Shown: in pieces, positions 37,657 through 50,634 of the stretch
Layout: every line of letters begins with the position of its first letter
Numbering within the stretch: the stretch's first letter is position 1
Assembly: GCA_016722655.1 (NCBI GenBank)
Contig: JADKIR010000004.1
Span: 1,178,001-1,242,000 of the forward strand
Reading direction: 5' to 3'
DNA length: 64,000 bases
Source: Cytophagaceae bacterium
Lineage (GTDB): Bacteria > Bacteroidota > Bacteroidia > Cytophagales > Spirosomataceae
Position numbers and translations under genes: made by a program
The notes under the pieces: model-generated
Database searches by the model: none
Seen by the model: only the letters and a program-made list of their open reading frames with translations
What the model was told of the DNA's origin: nothing

Positions 37657-38289
37657 TCATAAATTCAAATCAGAGTTTTTATAAAAATCACAAACTTCAT
37701 TCAGTAAACATTCTCCGCATTTTGGATTCTTAGGACGACAAATTTCTCTACCTAAGAACGAAATTGCCATCCCAACATTCCACATTTCTTTTGAAATAGC
37801 CTGCATTAGTTGTTTTTCAATTTTATTCCCATCAACTTTTTCACTTACTACACCAAGTCTTGGAGCAACTCTTATCACATGCAAATCAACAATGATACCT
37901 TCCGGCTCCTTACCGATTTCTCTTAAAATCACATTTGCAGATTTTCGCCCAATACCATTCAACTTAATAAGTTCATCAAGTTTTTGCGGAATATTTTCAT
38001 CCGTCTTTATAGCTTCTACTATGTTTATGATATAGTTAGTCTTAATTCTATTATTTCTAACCTTTAAAAAATAAGAATTAATGACATCTGAATCTATTCC
38101 AACCAAACTCTTTAATGTTGGGAAATCGTTAAAAAAAAGTGGGGCAACTTTATTAATGTTGGCATCCGAATCCTGAGCAGAAAGTACAACCATAACCAAC
38201 AATTCATACAGGTTGTTGTACATTAAAGGATGTTTGGTGTCCTTATACTTAAATAACAACGGCTTTAACAATTCATTCCAATCTTTCAT
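37657..38289 (-). CDS. nth: Endonuclease III family DNA glycosylase
   Basis: A 210-residue base-excision glycosylase/AP lyase. The helix-hairpin-helix LNGIGRKSANVIL (110-122) carries catalytic Lys116, and Asp135 lies in IIVDLHVIR. The [4Fe-4S] ligands are Cys184, Cys191, Cys194 and Cys200 (spacing 6-2-5). The Asp motif reads VDLHV instead of the usual VDTHV, and the early motif reads LSAQDSD instead of LSAQTTD, so it is a divergent subgroup member, but all catalytic and cluster residues are intact. Confidence 0.9.
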   Translation of the reverse strand: MKDWNELLKPLLFKYKDTKHPLMYNNLYELLVMVVLSAQDSDANINKVAPLFFNDFPTLKSLVGIDSDVINSYFLKVRNNRIKTNYIINIVEAIKTDENIPQKLDELIKLNGIGRKSANVILREIGKEPEGIIVDLHVIRVAPRLGVVSEKVDGNKIEKQLMQAISKEMWNVGMAISFLGREICRPKNPKCGECLLNEVCDFYKNSDLNL

Positions 38290-38479
38290 ATCTCTTTAAT
38301 CAAAATACTAAAGTAATAATCAAAATACAAATTCTAAAAAATTGCTAAAATTCAAAGCATCCATAAATAAATATGTTATTACAAAATTTAAAAAATAAGG
38401 GAAGTATTATAATTTCGGCTGAAAATGGCTAAAAAAAATAAAACGCAACCCAAAATCATTATCTAAGATTAAATTTTAG

Positions 38480-38576
38480 CGTCCTCACGCTTAGGGCGTG
38501 ACCGGGCTATACACTACAAGTCCGATTTCCGCACATTCCAGCCGCACTTCGGGCTTTCCGTTGCTATCCCTGGCCG
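38480..38576 (+). repeat. Dispersed extragenic repeat, copy 2
   Basis: Close match to copy 1, including the CACGC..GCGTG hairpin, ACCGGGCTAT, ACTACAAGTCCG, CCAGCCGCACT and GGGCTTTCCGTTGCTATCCC. It lies 31 bp before the left end of the insertion sequence, on the same strand as copy 1. Confidence 0.85.
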
Positions 38577-38601
38577 GGTGGTGTTCTACCTTTTTTATGA
38601 C

Positions 38602-38607
38602 TAAATA
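38602..38607 (+). repeat. Target-site duplication, left copy (TAAATA)
   Basis: Six bases identical to those at 40055-40060, flanking the insertion sequence directly outside its inverted repeats. Confidence 0.6.
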
Positions 38608-40054
38608 GTCGTTCCTCAAATACCCAAAAAAGTTGTTTTCAAATAGATTTTTAGCTGTTTTTTAATTTTGAAATATGCAAGGAAAGTGATTAAATTTATA
38701 AAACCTTGCAAATTTCGGTATGTTGAAAAAGCCAGAACCCAGTGGTCAGCTCAGTTTTTTTTATTCTTTAGCGGACCAAATTGACACAAAACAACCATTA
38801 ATTCGTCTCTCTAAAAGTATCAATTGGAGTGTTTTTGAAGATGCGTTTTCAAAACATTATAGCTCAAAAATGGGTAAGCCAGCCAAGCCAATCAGGCTGA
38901 TGGTTTCTCTTTTAATTTTGAAACAATTAAGGAATTTAAGCGATGAGAATATAGTGCTGGCTTGGTCTGAAAATTTATATTTTCAGTTTTTTTCGGGACA
39001 AGAAAGTTTTGTACCCAAAACACCATGTAGTTCAACTGAATTAGTTGAGTTTAGAAAAAGGATCGGAATTGAGGGAGTCGAGTTAATATTCAAAGAAAGT
39101 ATCCGAGTGAATGGAAAAGATAGTGATGACGATACTTTAAGTGCAGACACCACTGTTCAAGAGAAGAATATTACGTATCCAACTGACACAAAACTTCATA
39201 AAAAAATCATCACTAAATGTATCGGAATAGCGAAAGCTGAAAATATTGTTTTGAGACAAAGTTACAAGTTTACTTTGAAGGAGCTCAACACCCTACTTCG
39301 TTTCCAGCATAATAAAAATGGAAGCAAACCAGCGAGGAAAGCACGCAAGAGAATAAAGACAATAGCCGGAAGGCTCGTGCGTGAATTAGGAAGGAAAATC
39401 AACCCATCCAGTAAGGAACTTTTTGAAAAACAACTAGATACATATCAAAAAATATTAAACCAAAAGCGAGCAGATAGAGACAAAATATATAGCCTTCATG
39501 AACCGGAGGTAAAATGCTACACCAAAGGAAAAGAGCACAAGAAGTTTGAGTTTGGAAGCAAAGCCTCTATATTGGTTACGCAAAAAACAGGCGTAATAGT
39601 AGGTGCATTAAGTTTTAATGAGAACATCCATGATTAGAAAACTTTACCGGCTGCAATAGAACAATATGAAAGATTAAATGATAAAAAGCCTAAAGCCATA
39701 TATGCAGACCGAGGATATCGAGACCTCAAAAAGTGTCAGAAGTAGAAATACATGTACCAAAACCAGACAAAAATATTACAAAACAAAAAGTCCATAATCA
39801 TAAAAGGAGAGCTCCATCGAACCCGTAATTGGACACCTCAAATATGACTATAGGCTCATGAGAAATTACCTCAAAGGAACAATAGGAGATGCAATAAATT
39901 TGCTATTAAGTGCATCCGCCATGAACTTTAAACGAGTCATTAACCTCTGGAATACAGAGGCAAATTTCCGTTGGAAACTTATTTACAAGTACATCGTAAA
40001 TATTTACCAAAATATTTTTGCCCAATTTCTAAAAATGACTTTTTGAGGGACGAC
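38608..40054 (+). mobile_element. IS5-group insertion sequence, 1447 bp, decayed
   Basis: Bounded by inverted repeats GTCGTTCCTCAAA (38608-38620) and the reverse complement of GTCGTCCCTCAAA (40042-40054), 12 of 13 matching, and flanked by TAAATA duplications. It holds one transposase gene on the plus strand with one stop and two frameshifts. The element lies between the repeat copy 2 and the 5S rRNA end. Confidence 0.8.
38720..40046 (+). pseudogene. IS5-family (IS1182-like) DDE transposase, broken
   Basis: Intact for 305 codons (MLKKPEPSGQLSFFYSLADQ, then LVEFRKRIG and SADTTVQEKNITYPTDTKLH with the first catalytic Asp) up to a TAG at 39635-39637. Reading through the stop gives KTLPAAIEQYERLNDKKPKA and IYADRGYR with the second Asp. 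A one-base loss in an A run near 39728-39732 and another near 39813 must be bridged to reach EPVIGHLKYDYRL (catalytic Glu), NYLKGTIGDAINLLLSASAM and the end FLKMTF. It cannot make a full transposase as written. Confidence 0.85.
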
Positions 40055-40060
40055 TAAATA
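40055..40060 (+). repeat. Target-site duplication, right copy (TAAATA)
   Basis: Matches 38602-38607 immediately outside the right inverted repeat. Confidence 0.6.
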
Positions 40061-40140
40061 AGCTATTGAAGAAAAATAAAGACGGTGTGAGATTAATGTA
40101 ATGTTAATTTTTCAGATCTTCTATCAACTCCCTAAAGCAC

Positions 40141-40165
40141 AAAAACCCCAGTCATATGACTGGGG
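40141..40165 (-). terminator. Terminator of the rRNA operon
   Basis: A perfect 20-base inverted repeat CCCCAGTCATATGACTGGGG, followed in the minus direction by five T residues (AAAAA on the plus strand). It lies just after the 5S gene. Confidence 0.88.
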
Positions 40166-40176
40166 CTTAGTAATTA

Positions 40177-40289
40177 ACTGGCATCTACCTACTCTCCCGG
40201 GTTTGATCCAAGTACCATCGGCGGTGCGGGGCTTAACTGCTCTGTTCGAAATGGGAAGAGGTGTTCACCCGCCCTATTAACACCATGAA
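40177..40289 (-). rRNA. rrf: 5S ribosomal RNA
   Basis: On the minus strand, the segment contains the universal 5S core CCATTTCGAACAGAGCAGTTAA and GCCGATGGTACT, with pairing ends (ATGGTGTTAATAGGG and GTAGGTAGATGCCAG). It is the last gene of the rRNA operon. Ends are estimated to within a few bases. Confidence 0.93.
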
Positions 40290-40486
40290 GGTCCTTAAGC
40301 TTTAATCTCTCGAATTTGCTTTATCTCTTTATGGCTGTTGCTTTCAGCTTTTGCTGTCGGCTCCGGCGTTTTGTTTTCTTTTTGACATTTATGTCTTTAA
40401 TCGCTACTCGTAACTCATTACTCGCAACTCATATAACATTGTGATAAGGAAAGACTGTGAAGAATAAGTTTTTTTTTAAAAATATA

Positions 40487-43306
<2,820 letters not shown>

Positions 43307-43468
43307 TCTCAGTCTTTCCCATCATGTCAATGTACTCTTACGGCTTATCGCTATCTGCTTTACACTTCCTGCTTTCACCTTTGTGGTATATGTCCGTTAT
43401 CTATACCTCTCTCTATTTTTCTACTTCATAATTAGCACATTATTAATTACTAATTATTCTTAAATTTG

Positions 43469-43542
43469 TGGGCCTGCCTGGACTCGAACCAGGGACCTTT
43501 ACATTATCAGTGTAACGCTCTAACCACCTGAGCTACAAGCCC
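43469..43542 (-). tRNA. tRNA-Ile (anticodon GAT)
   Basis: A 74-nt cloverleaf in the 16S-23S spacer. The minus strand begins GGGCTTGTAGCTCAGGTGG, has the anticodon loop CTGATAA, a TTCGAGTCC T-arm and ends GGCAGGCCCA with acceptor pairs GGGCTTG and its complement. No CCA is encoded. No tRNA-Ala follows in this spacer. Confidence 0.95.
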
Positions 43543-43686
43543 GCTATCAGAAGTAAGCTTCTCAAATGATTGGCTCGCCTCCGAGTCTTTGGTTAACTTG
43601 TCGGTGGGGATAAAATCTTACTCACAATTGTTGTTTGTCGTCTTTCCTTGTTTATGTTTCTTCTGATTTTATCAGAATATCTCTAA

Positions 43687-45190
<1,504 letters not shown>

Positions 45191-45351
45191 AATTTCTTAT
45201 TACGAAAAGATCCCAACTTTTTTTCAATCGTTTTCTTATCCTATCCCCAACAAGTTAATGAACTTTATCCCACTTTTTTCGTGAGCTCGTTTAGCACTCC
45301 TCTATCGCTAATTCTTCCCGATTCCCTATCCCTTTACTCTCAATCGGGGTG

Positions 45352-45383
45352 CAAAAGTAGTAAGCCGTTTTCCTAAATCCAAA
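45352..45383 (-). promoter_or_regulatory. rRNA promoter P2
   Basis: On the minus strand TTTG (45380-45383) and TACTTTTG (45352-45359) are separated by 20 bp, a full match to the Bacteroidota -33/-7 consensus. It is about 160 bp upstream of the 16S 5' end. Confidence 0.8.
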
Positions 45384-45456
45384 TTTTTGCAAGAAAAAAT
45401 TTTATTTTTTTTGAACCCGCTTCCTGTCCCCAATTCGCCTCCCCGTTTTGGGACTG

Positions 45457-45489
45457 CAAAGATAATACCCTCTATCCCCCTTTTCCAAA
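45457..45489 (-). promoter_or_regulatory. rRNA promoter P1
   Basis: A second consensus pair on the minus strand: TTTG (45486-45489) and TATCTTTG (45457-45464), 21-bp spacer. With P2 it gives two tandem rRNA promoters about 105 bp apart. Confidence 0.75.
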
Positions 45490-45694
45490 TTTATTTTTAC
45501 CTTATTTTTTACCCCAACATCACCTCCTCTGTAAACCAGGTACTTATTATTCTTTAACTCCTTTTTATTTATAACCTTTCTTGATTTTTTTATATGTATT
45601 GTTTCCAGCCTAATTCTATTGTTTTGCCCTAATTGTTTTCATCTTAATATTTTTGATGTGAAAAATAACAATTCCTTCCAATCCCTTTTTGGGG

Positions 45695-45708
45695 TTTAAA
45701 CGTTTAAA
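45695..45708. repeat. 14-bp perfect palindrome TTTAAACGTTTAAA
   Basis: Self-complementary sequence in the gene-free region upstream of the rRNA promoters. It could be an operator for a dimeric regulator or simply an AT-rich palindrome by chance; there is no adjacent gene with a start codon close by. Confidence 0.4.
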
Positions 45709-45760
45709 ACGGATCTTGGGTGGGGCTAATGACCCAGTTAATCTTTCCGAATTTTTCTTC

Positions 45761-45778
45761 AAGGGGCTAAAGCCCCTT
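45761..45778. repeat. REP-like hairpin AAGGGGCTAAAGCCCCTT
   Basis: Inverted repeat of eight bases around a two-base centre, in the gene-free region. Confidence 0.4.
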
Positions 45779-45844
45779 CCTATTTATATGTCTTGGGGTG
45801 GATGGACAAAAAGTACGTTTTCTCTTAAAGCTTAAAACTCATTC

Positions 45845-45935
45845 CCTGCGAGAGGGATAGTAGTGTAAAGCCCGTAGTGCGGCTGGATGGTGCGTAGACG
45901 GACTTGTAACGAATAGCCCGACCCCTTGACCGACC
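45845..45935 (-). repeat. Dispersed extragenic repeat, copy 3
   Basis: On the minus strand, matches copies 1 and 2 in GGGCTATTCGTTACAAGTCC, CGCACCATCCAGCCGCACTA and CGGGCTTTACACTACTATCC. It is more diverged at its CACGC end. It lies between the rRNA promoters and the DoxX gene. Confidence 0.8.
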
Positions 45936-46148
45936 TTAGAAGGGAAAGGGGGCTCGCCATGAAAAAATTAAATACAAAACAGGTTGATATAAATATTTGA
46001 CGAAAAATTAGGGGAAATTTGTGAGGAATGTCAAGATATGAAATGGCAAAAACCATAGGAAGGACGTTTGGTGGATTTTAGCTTGCGTTGTTGATTGTTT
46101 CAACCGGTCAGGGATTGGCCGATTTTTAAACTATAACATTATGTATGT

Positions 46149-46622
46149 ATGAAAATTAGTGGATATTCTAAAGGACAACTGTGGTCGCTGGTGGTTTTGC
46201 GGCTTTTTATAGGATGGCATTTTTTGTATGAAGGAGTGGTTAAGCTCTGGAATGACAACTGGTCGGCATCGGGATACCTGGTGGACTCTAAGGGGCTTTT
46301 TGCCAAAATGTTTGAGTCGATGGCAGCCAATGCGAGTTTGATGAAGGTGGTAGATACAATGAATATTTGGGGGTTAATTTTGATTGGTTTGGCATTAATA
46401 GTTGGTTTTTTGGTTAAACCGGCGATTTGGGGTGGTGTTGTTTTATTGGTTTTTTATTATTTGTCTCACCCACCTATGATAGGGTACACATTTGCTATGC
46501 CTAGTGAGGGGAGTTATCTGATTATTAACAAAAATCTGATTGAAGCTGCTGCTTTAGTGGTGTTGGCATTGTTTCCGACAAGTGGTTTGGTTGGACTTGA
46601 CCAGTTTTTAAAAAGAAAATAA
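46149..46622 (+). CDS. DoxX family membrane protein
   Basis: A 157-residue protein with four predicted membrane helices, starting near LVVLRLFIGWHFLYEGVVKL (the DoxX opening) and continuing with ILIGLALIVGFLVKPAIWGG and a C-terminal helix LIEAAALVVLALFP. DoxX-family proteins are associated with membrane redox reactions; the precise role is unknown. It lies 28 bp upstream of the Gfo/Idh/MocA gene, probably as an operon. DoxX next to such an oxidoreductase suggests an electron-transfer partnership, which is an inference. Confidence 0.85.
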   Translation: MKISGYSKGQLWSLVVLRLFIGWHFLYEGVVKLWNDNWSASGYLVDSKGLFAKMFESMAANASLMKVVDTMNIWGLILIGLALIVGFLVKPAIWGGVVLLVFYYLSHPPMIGYTFAMPSEGSYLIINKNLIEAAALVVLALFPTSGLVGLDQFLKRK

Positions 46623-46650
46623 GAGGATTAAAACTAAAAAATGAATTAAA

Positions 46651-48246
46651 ATGAAAGAAGATAATAACGAAATAAATAGACGGGATGTACTGAAAGGGCT
46701 GGCTACAGTACCGGTTTTAGGTGCTTTTTGGGGTGTGGCTCAAAGTAAAAAAAATACAGACGCATCAGTTAAAGAACAGATTTTTAAAGAATTAAATATT
46801 GAAGCTGCCAAACCACCAGTAAGTGGAGCGATGGATGGACAAGCCCTCAGAATTGGTATTATTGGTTTTGGTATCAGGGGTGAGCAGCTACTCAGGGCAG
46901 CTGGTTTTGCAACCAATCAATGGAAAGAAGATATGAAGAAAAACAATCTTGAAAATCCGAAAGATTTGAGATTGAAAGAGTTTTTGGAACAAGAAAAACT
47001 AAATATCAAGCTGAATGGTGTTTGTGATGTTTTTGATGTAAGAGCCGAGGCGGCAATTGAGGCGGGATCTGTTGACGGTAACAAGCCAAAGAGGTTTTTG
47101 AATTATGAAGAAATGATGGCAAGCCCGGATATAGATGCCGTGATTATTGCGACTCCTGACCATTGGCATGCTCCGATGGCCAAAGCTGCAGCTAAAGCCG
47201 GAAAACATGTATATGTAGAAAAATGTATGACTCACAAGGTGGGGGAAACCTATGATTTGAAAAAAACTATTGAAGACACAAAGGTGAAATTCCAGCTTGG
47301 TCACCAACACAGACAAACCCAGAGTTTTTTAACTGCTCAGGATATTATCAAGAAAAATGTATTGGGTCACGTATCATTGATTCAGGTTGCTACCAACAGA
47401 AACGATGATAATGGTGCCTGGCAGTATGATATACATGAAAAAGCCAGTCCAAAAACCATAGATTGGCAACAATTCTTAGGAAATGCCCCTAAGAGGGAGT
47501 TTGATGCAGAGAGGTTTTTCAGATGGAGAAAATGGTGGGATTACGGCACCGGATTATCGGGTGACTTGTTGACACACGATTATGACAGGATTAATACTAT
47601 TTTGCAAATGGGAATTCCTGATTCAGTGATGGCTTCTGGTGGTGTATATACTCATATTGATGGTAGAGAAGTCCCGGATGTATTACAGGTTGTGATGGAA
47701 TTTCCGAATTTTACTACAGGAACTTCACAAGAAAAAGGCAAAGAAAAAGGTATGACATTTCTTTATACATCTACTTTGGGTAACCAATACGACAGAGGTA
47801 CTTTGGTTATGGGTCATGATGCCACTCTTGAATTGGGTGCACAACTGACTATAATGGCTGACCCACGGTCAACCAGATATAAAGAAATGATAGAGTCGGG
47901 TTTGGTAAAAACCGACGTTCCAATGTATAGCTATAATCCATCAGCTAAGGGTGTTGATGCTGTGTCTGGTGCTACCGCGAAATATTTTGCCAACAAAGGT
48001 ATGATGTATACATATCGTGACGGCAAACGCGTAGACTCAACGTTTTTGCATATTAAAGAATGGTTGAGTTGCATCAGACATGGTGGAACCCCAAGCTGTA
48101 ATATTCAGCAGGGATTTGAAGAAGCGATATCGGCTCATATGGCAACCGCTTCGTTGAGATTGGGTAAAAAAATTATTTGGGATCATGAAAAACAAAGAAT
48201 GTCCAATGTAAGCGAAGCAGAACTTAGGTCGGTTGGTATGGCCTGA
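46651..48246 (+). CDS. Gfo/Idh/MocA family oxidoreductase with twin-arginine-like N-terminus
   Basis: A 531-residue protein. The N-terminus EINRRDVLKGLATVPVLGAF is a Tat-like signal. The Rossmann motif is RIGIIGFGIRGEQLLRAAGF (about residues 66-85), then VIIATPDHWHAPMAKAAAKA and the catalytic-Lys region YVEKCMTHKVGETY. A central WRKWWDYGTGLSGDLLTHDYDRI segment is usual for this Bacteroidota subgroup. It probably modifies a sugar in the periplasm. It is separated from mannonate dehydratase by a terminator. Confidence 0.9.
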   Translation: MKEDNNEINRRDVLKGLATVPVLGAFWGVAQSKKNTDASVKEQIFKELNIEAAKPPVSGAMDGQALRIGIIGFGIRGEQLLRAAGFATNQWKEDMKKNNLENPKDLRLKEFLEQEKLNIKLNGVCDVFDVRAEAAIEAGSVDGNKPKRFLNYEEMMASPDIDAVIIATPDHWHAPMAKAAAKAGKHVYVEKCMTHKVGETYDLKKTIEDTKVKFQLGHQHRQTQSFLTAQDIIKKNVLGHVSLIQVATNRNDDNGAWQYDIHEKASPKTIDWQQFLGNAPKREFDAERFFRWRKWWDYGTGLSGDLLTHDYDRINTILQMGIPDSVMASGGVYTHIDGREVPDVLQVVMEFPNFTTGTSQEKGKEKGMTFLYTSTLGNQYDRGTLVMGHDATLELGAQLTIMADPRSTRYKEMIESGLVKTDVPMYSYNPSAKGVDAVSGATAKYFANKGMMYTYRDGKRVDSTFLHIKEWLSCIRHGGTPSCNIQQGFEEAISAHMATASLRLGKKIIWDHEKQRMSNVSEAELRSVGMA

Positions 48247-48263
48247 CAATAGGTTTTAATGAG

Positions 48264-48301
48264 AATCCTCTCCTGTTTTAAAATGGGAGGGGATTTTTTT
48301 T
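48264..48301 (+). terminator. Rho-independent terminator after the DoxX-oxidoreductase operon
   Basis: Stem AATCCTCTCC with GGGAGGGGATT around a 12-nt loop, followed by eight T residues. Confidence 0.85.
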
Positions 48302-48409
48302 GAAAAATGGGAAAGCCAATTTTTCATAACTTCACATTACTATAAAACTTGTGATTGAATAGTATTATTGAATTCACTAAAATATTGCTGAAATAGCAGA
48401 AATGAACTT

Positions 48410-48417
48410 TAATTTTG
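48410..48417 (+). promoter_or_regulatory. Possible -7 element of the mannonate dehydratase promoter
   Basis: TAATTTTG fits TAnnTTTG. A transcript starting about seven bases later would begin after 48402 but before the ATG at 48447, which favours 48447 as the start codon. The -33 box is weak (ATTG). Confidence 0.45.
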
Positions 48418-48446
48418 TAGCATTATTTATATCAACTAAAAATACG

Positions 48447-49658
48447 ATGATACATACAATGAGGTGGTTTGGGCCTAATGACCCGGTGAGTTTGATGGAT
48501 CTTAGACAAGCGGGTTGTGAAGGCGTAGTAAGTGCACTACATCAGATACCTGTAGGGGAAGTATGGACTTGGGAGGCTATAAAAGAGAGAATTGATATCA
48601 TAGAAGCAGAAAATGACCATTACATACCACTAAAATGGGAAGTAGTGGAGAGTTTGCCGGTTCACGAAGACATCAAAAAAGGACTTCCTTCCAGAAATAA
48701 ATTTATCGAAAACTATAAAATATCTTTAAAAAATCTGGCAGATGCCGGGATAAAAACGGTGTGTTATAATTTCATGCCTGTACTAGACTGGAGCCGGACA
48801 AAACTGGATCATGAAATGCCTGATGGCTCAAAAGCACTGAGGTATGTTTGGAATGATTTTGCTGCTTTTGATTTGTATATTCTAAAAAGACCGGGGGCTG
48901 ACTCTGACTATACAGAGGAAACAATCTCAAAGTCCAAAGAAAGGTTTGACCAAATGACCTCCGAAGAAAAAGCTGAATTACAAAATACAGTACTTTTGGG
49001 ACTCCCAGGTAGCATGGAGGCTTTTCATCTGGAAACTTTCCAGAGTTTACTTGATAATTATAAATATATTAGTCAGGAATTGCTTCGAGAAAACCTTCAT
49101 TTTTTTGTAAAAGAGGTGACTCCTTTTGCAGAAGAACTGGGAATAAAAATGTGTATTCACCCCGACGACCCTCCTTTTCCGCTTCTAGGATTGCCACGAG
49201 TTGTAAGTACGGAAGCAGATTTATCAGCTCTAATGAACGCATCAGAGGTAAATGCCAATGGGATTACTTTTTGTACTGGCTCTCTGGGAGTAAGGCCAGA
49301 CAATGATTTAGCTGGAATTTTAGAGAAATTTGCCGATAGGGTACATTTTTTACATTTCAGAGCTACAAAAAGGGAGTTGACAGACGAAATTTCGGGACGT
49401 CCTCTGATATTTCATGAAGCAGACCATCTTACCGGCGATGTCGATATGGTAGAGCTTATCAAAATAGTAGTTAAAGAAGAAAGGAGGCGAAAAAGTCTGG
49501 GTTTAAAAAATAACCGAATACCCATGCGTCCTGATCATGGGCACCAGATGCTGGACGACCTGAGTAAAACTACCTATCCTGGGTACTCAGCAATAGGAAG
49601 ATTAAAAGGGTTGGCCGAATTACGCGGGGTGGAGTTGGCGGTGAACAGGATGTTGTGA
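48447..49658 (+). CDS. uxuA: Mannonate dehydratase
   Basis: A 403-residue UxuA-type enzyme that dehydrates D-mannonate to 2-keto-3-deoxygluconate in hexuronate catabolism. The family opening RWFGPNDPVSLMDLRQAGCE and VSALHQIPVGEVW is at residues 6-39. Other markers are LADAGIKTVCYNFMPVLDWSRT, KMCIHPDDPPFPLLGLPRVV, ITFCTGSLGVRPDNDL and MRPDHGHQMLDD. I start at 48447 (MIHTMRWFG) rather than 48402, because a promoter element lies between them. The rest of the uronate pathway is not in the window. Confidence 0.93.
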   Translation: MIHTMRWFGPNDPVSLMDLRQAGCEGVVSALHQIPVGEVWTWEAIKERIDIIEAENDHYIPLKWEVVESLPVHEDIKKGLPSRNKFIENYKISLKNLADAGIKTVCYNFMPVLDWSRTKLDHEMPDGSKALRYVWNDFAAFDLYILKRPGADSDYTEETISKSKERFDQMTSEEKAELQNTVLLGLPGSMEAFHLETFQSLLDNYKYISQELLRENLHFFVKEVTPFAEELGIKMCIHPDDPPFPLLGLPRVVSTEADLSALMNASEVNANGITFCTGSLGVRPDNDLAGILEKFADRVHFLHFRATKRELTDEISGRPLIFHEADHLTGDVDMVELIKIVVKEERRRKSLGLKNNRIPMRPDHGHQMLDDLSKTTYPGYSAIGRLKGLAELRGVELAVNRML

Positions 49659-49686
49659 AGTTTAAATTATTGGGTTCTGTGAAGTT

Positions 49687-50568
49687 TTATTTCCCAATGA
49701 TCAAAACTCCAATTAGCACCAATACAGAACCCAGAATCTCCTGTAAACTTAAAGTTTCACCAAGGAAAATATATCCCAAAATAACCGTTGCCACAGGCCC
49801 GATACTTCCAACTATTGAGCCTAGCCCGGCACCGAGCAATTTTATACCCTCCATTACCAAAAAAGTAGGAATCACGGTACTGACAATAGCCAAAGCCAAT
49901 CCATAGAGGTAAACACCGTCGGGTAGTTCAAATATTGCTACATTTGTAAAGGCTTTAAAGTGGATAATGACGTAAACTGAAGAGAATATCATTGCCAGCG
50001 TATTAAAATTAATAGAGCCATATTTTTTGATCATTTCACCCCCGAATGTAAGGTACAAGGCATATGTAACAGAGCTGATTAAAACCAACCCGGCACCTAA
50101 TGCGAAGTTTTTTGAACTTAAAATTTTAGGATCTAATGCAATAATAGCGATTCCCAGATAGGTGATAACCAATGCGATGACGCCATTCCGGCTGATTTTT
50201 TTACCCAAAAAAATACTTGAAAATATAATGACCAGGGTAGGATAACTAAAAAGTATGATTCTTTCCAATCCGGCAGAAATATATTGCAATCCACGAAAGT
50301 CAAACCAGCTGGCCCAGTAGTATCCCAATAGGGATAGCAATGCGATTATCCCGAAGTCTTTTCCAGATACTGCCTTGAAATGCCCCTTTTTGTATCTGAA
50401 AAGACCAATAATCATAAAAAATGGCAATGACATTCCAAATCGAAGAGTGAGCAAGGTGATGTCATCAATATCAAATTGCTGATAGGTGAGTTTTATAAAT
50501 ATTGCCTTGGCAGAGAAGCAAATCGCCCCAATAGCCATCAGAATTATACCTTTGTGTTTTTGATTCAT
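49687..50568 (-). CDS. EamA/DMT-family transporter
   Basis: A 293-residue membrane protein with ten hydrophobic helices in two homologous halves, each an EamA domain (GIILMAIGAICFSAKAIFIK at the start; GAGLVLISSVTYALYLTFGG beginning the second). Drug/metabolite transporters export or import small molecules; the substrate cannot be inferred. It is transcribed on the same strand as asd, 67 bp downstream of it, but a terminator lies between them. Confidence 0.88.
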   Translation of the reverse strand: MNQKHKGIILMAIGAICFSAKAIFIKLTYQQFDIDDITLLTLRFGMSLPFFMIIGLFRYKKGHFKAVSGKDFGIIALLSLLGYYWASWFDFRGLQYISAGLERIILFSYPTLVIIFSSIFLGKKISRNGVIALVITYLGIAIIALDPKILSSKNFALGAGLVLISSVTYALYLTFGGEMIKKYGSINFNTLAMIFSSVYVIIHFKAFTNVAIFELPDGVYLYGLALAIVSTVIPTFLVMEGIKLLGAGLGSIVGSIGPVATVILGYIFLGETLSLQEILGSVLVLIGVLIIGK

Positions 50569-50582
50569 TTTTGAAAATAAAA

Positions 50583-50608
50583 AATCCCGCCGGTTTTCCA
50601 GCGGGACT
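50583..50608 (-). terminator. Rho-independent terminator after asd
   Basis: On the minus strand, stem TCCCGC with GCGGGA around a 10-base loop, followed by a T run (AAAAAA on the plus strand from 50578). Confidence 0.8.
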
Positions 50609-50634
50609 TCGTTGATTCATATTGATATTCTGTT

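Larger units (their letters stand above)
45490..46148. other. Gene-free region upstream of the rRNA operon
   Basis: No credible coding sequence. It holds a 14-bp perfect palindrome TTTAAACGTTTAAA (45695-45708), a small hairpin (AAGGGGCTAAAGCCCCTT, 45761-45778) and the third copy of the dispersed repeat (45845-45935). The remaining sequence is AT-rich and shows nothing else I can support. Confidence 0.7.

Noticed and set aside
38720..39660. Programmed stop readthrough or frameshift in the transposase
   Set aside because: Two further one-base losses downstream need to be bridged; a single programmed event would not give a full protein, and decay or sequence error explains it better.
43309..43468. 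A tRNA-Ala between tRNA-Ile and 23S
   Set aside because: No cloverleaf or GGGG..CCCC acceptor pairs visible; only AT-rich spacer.
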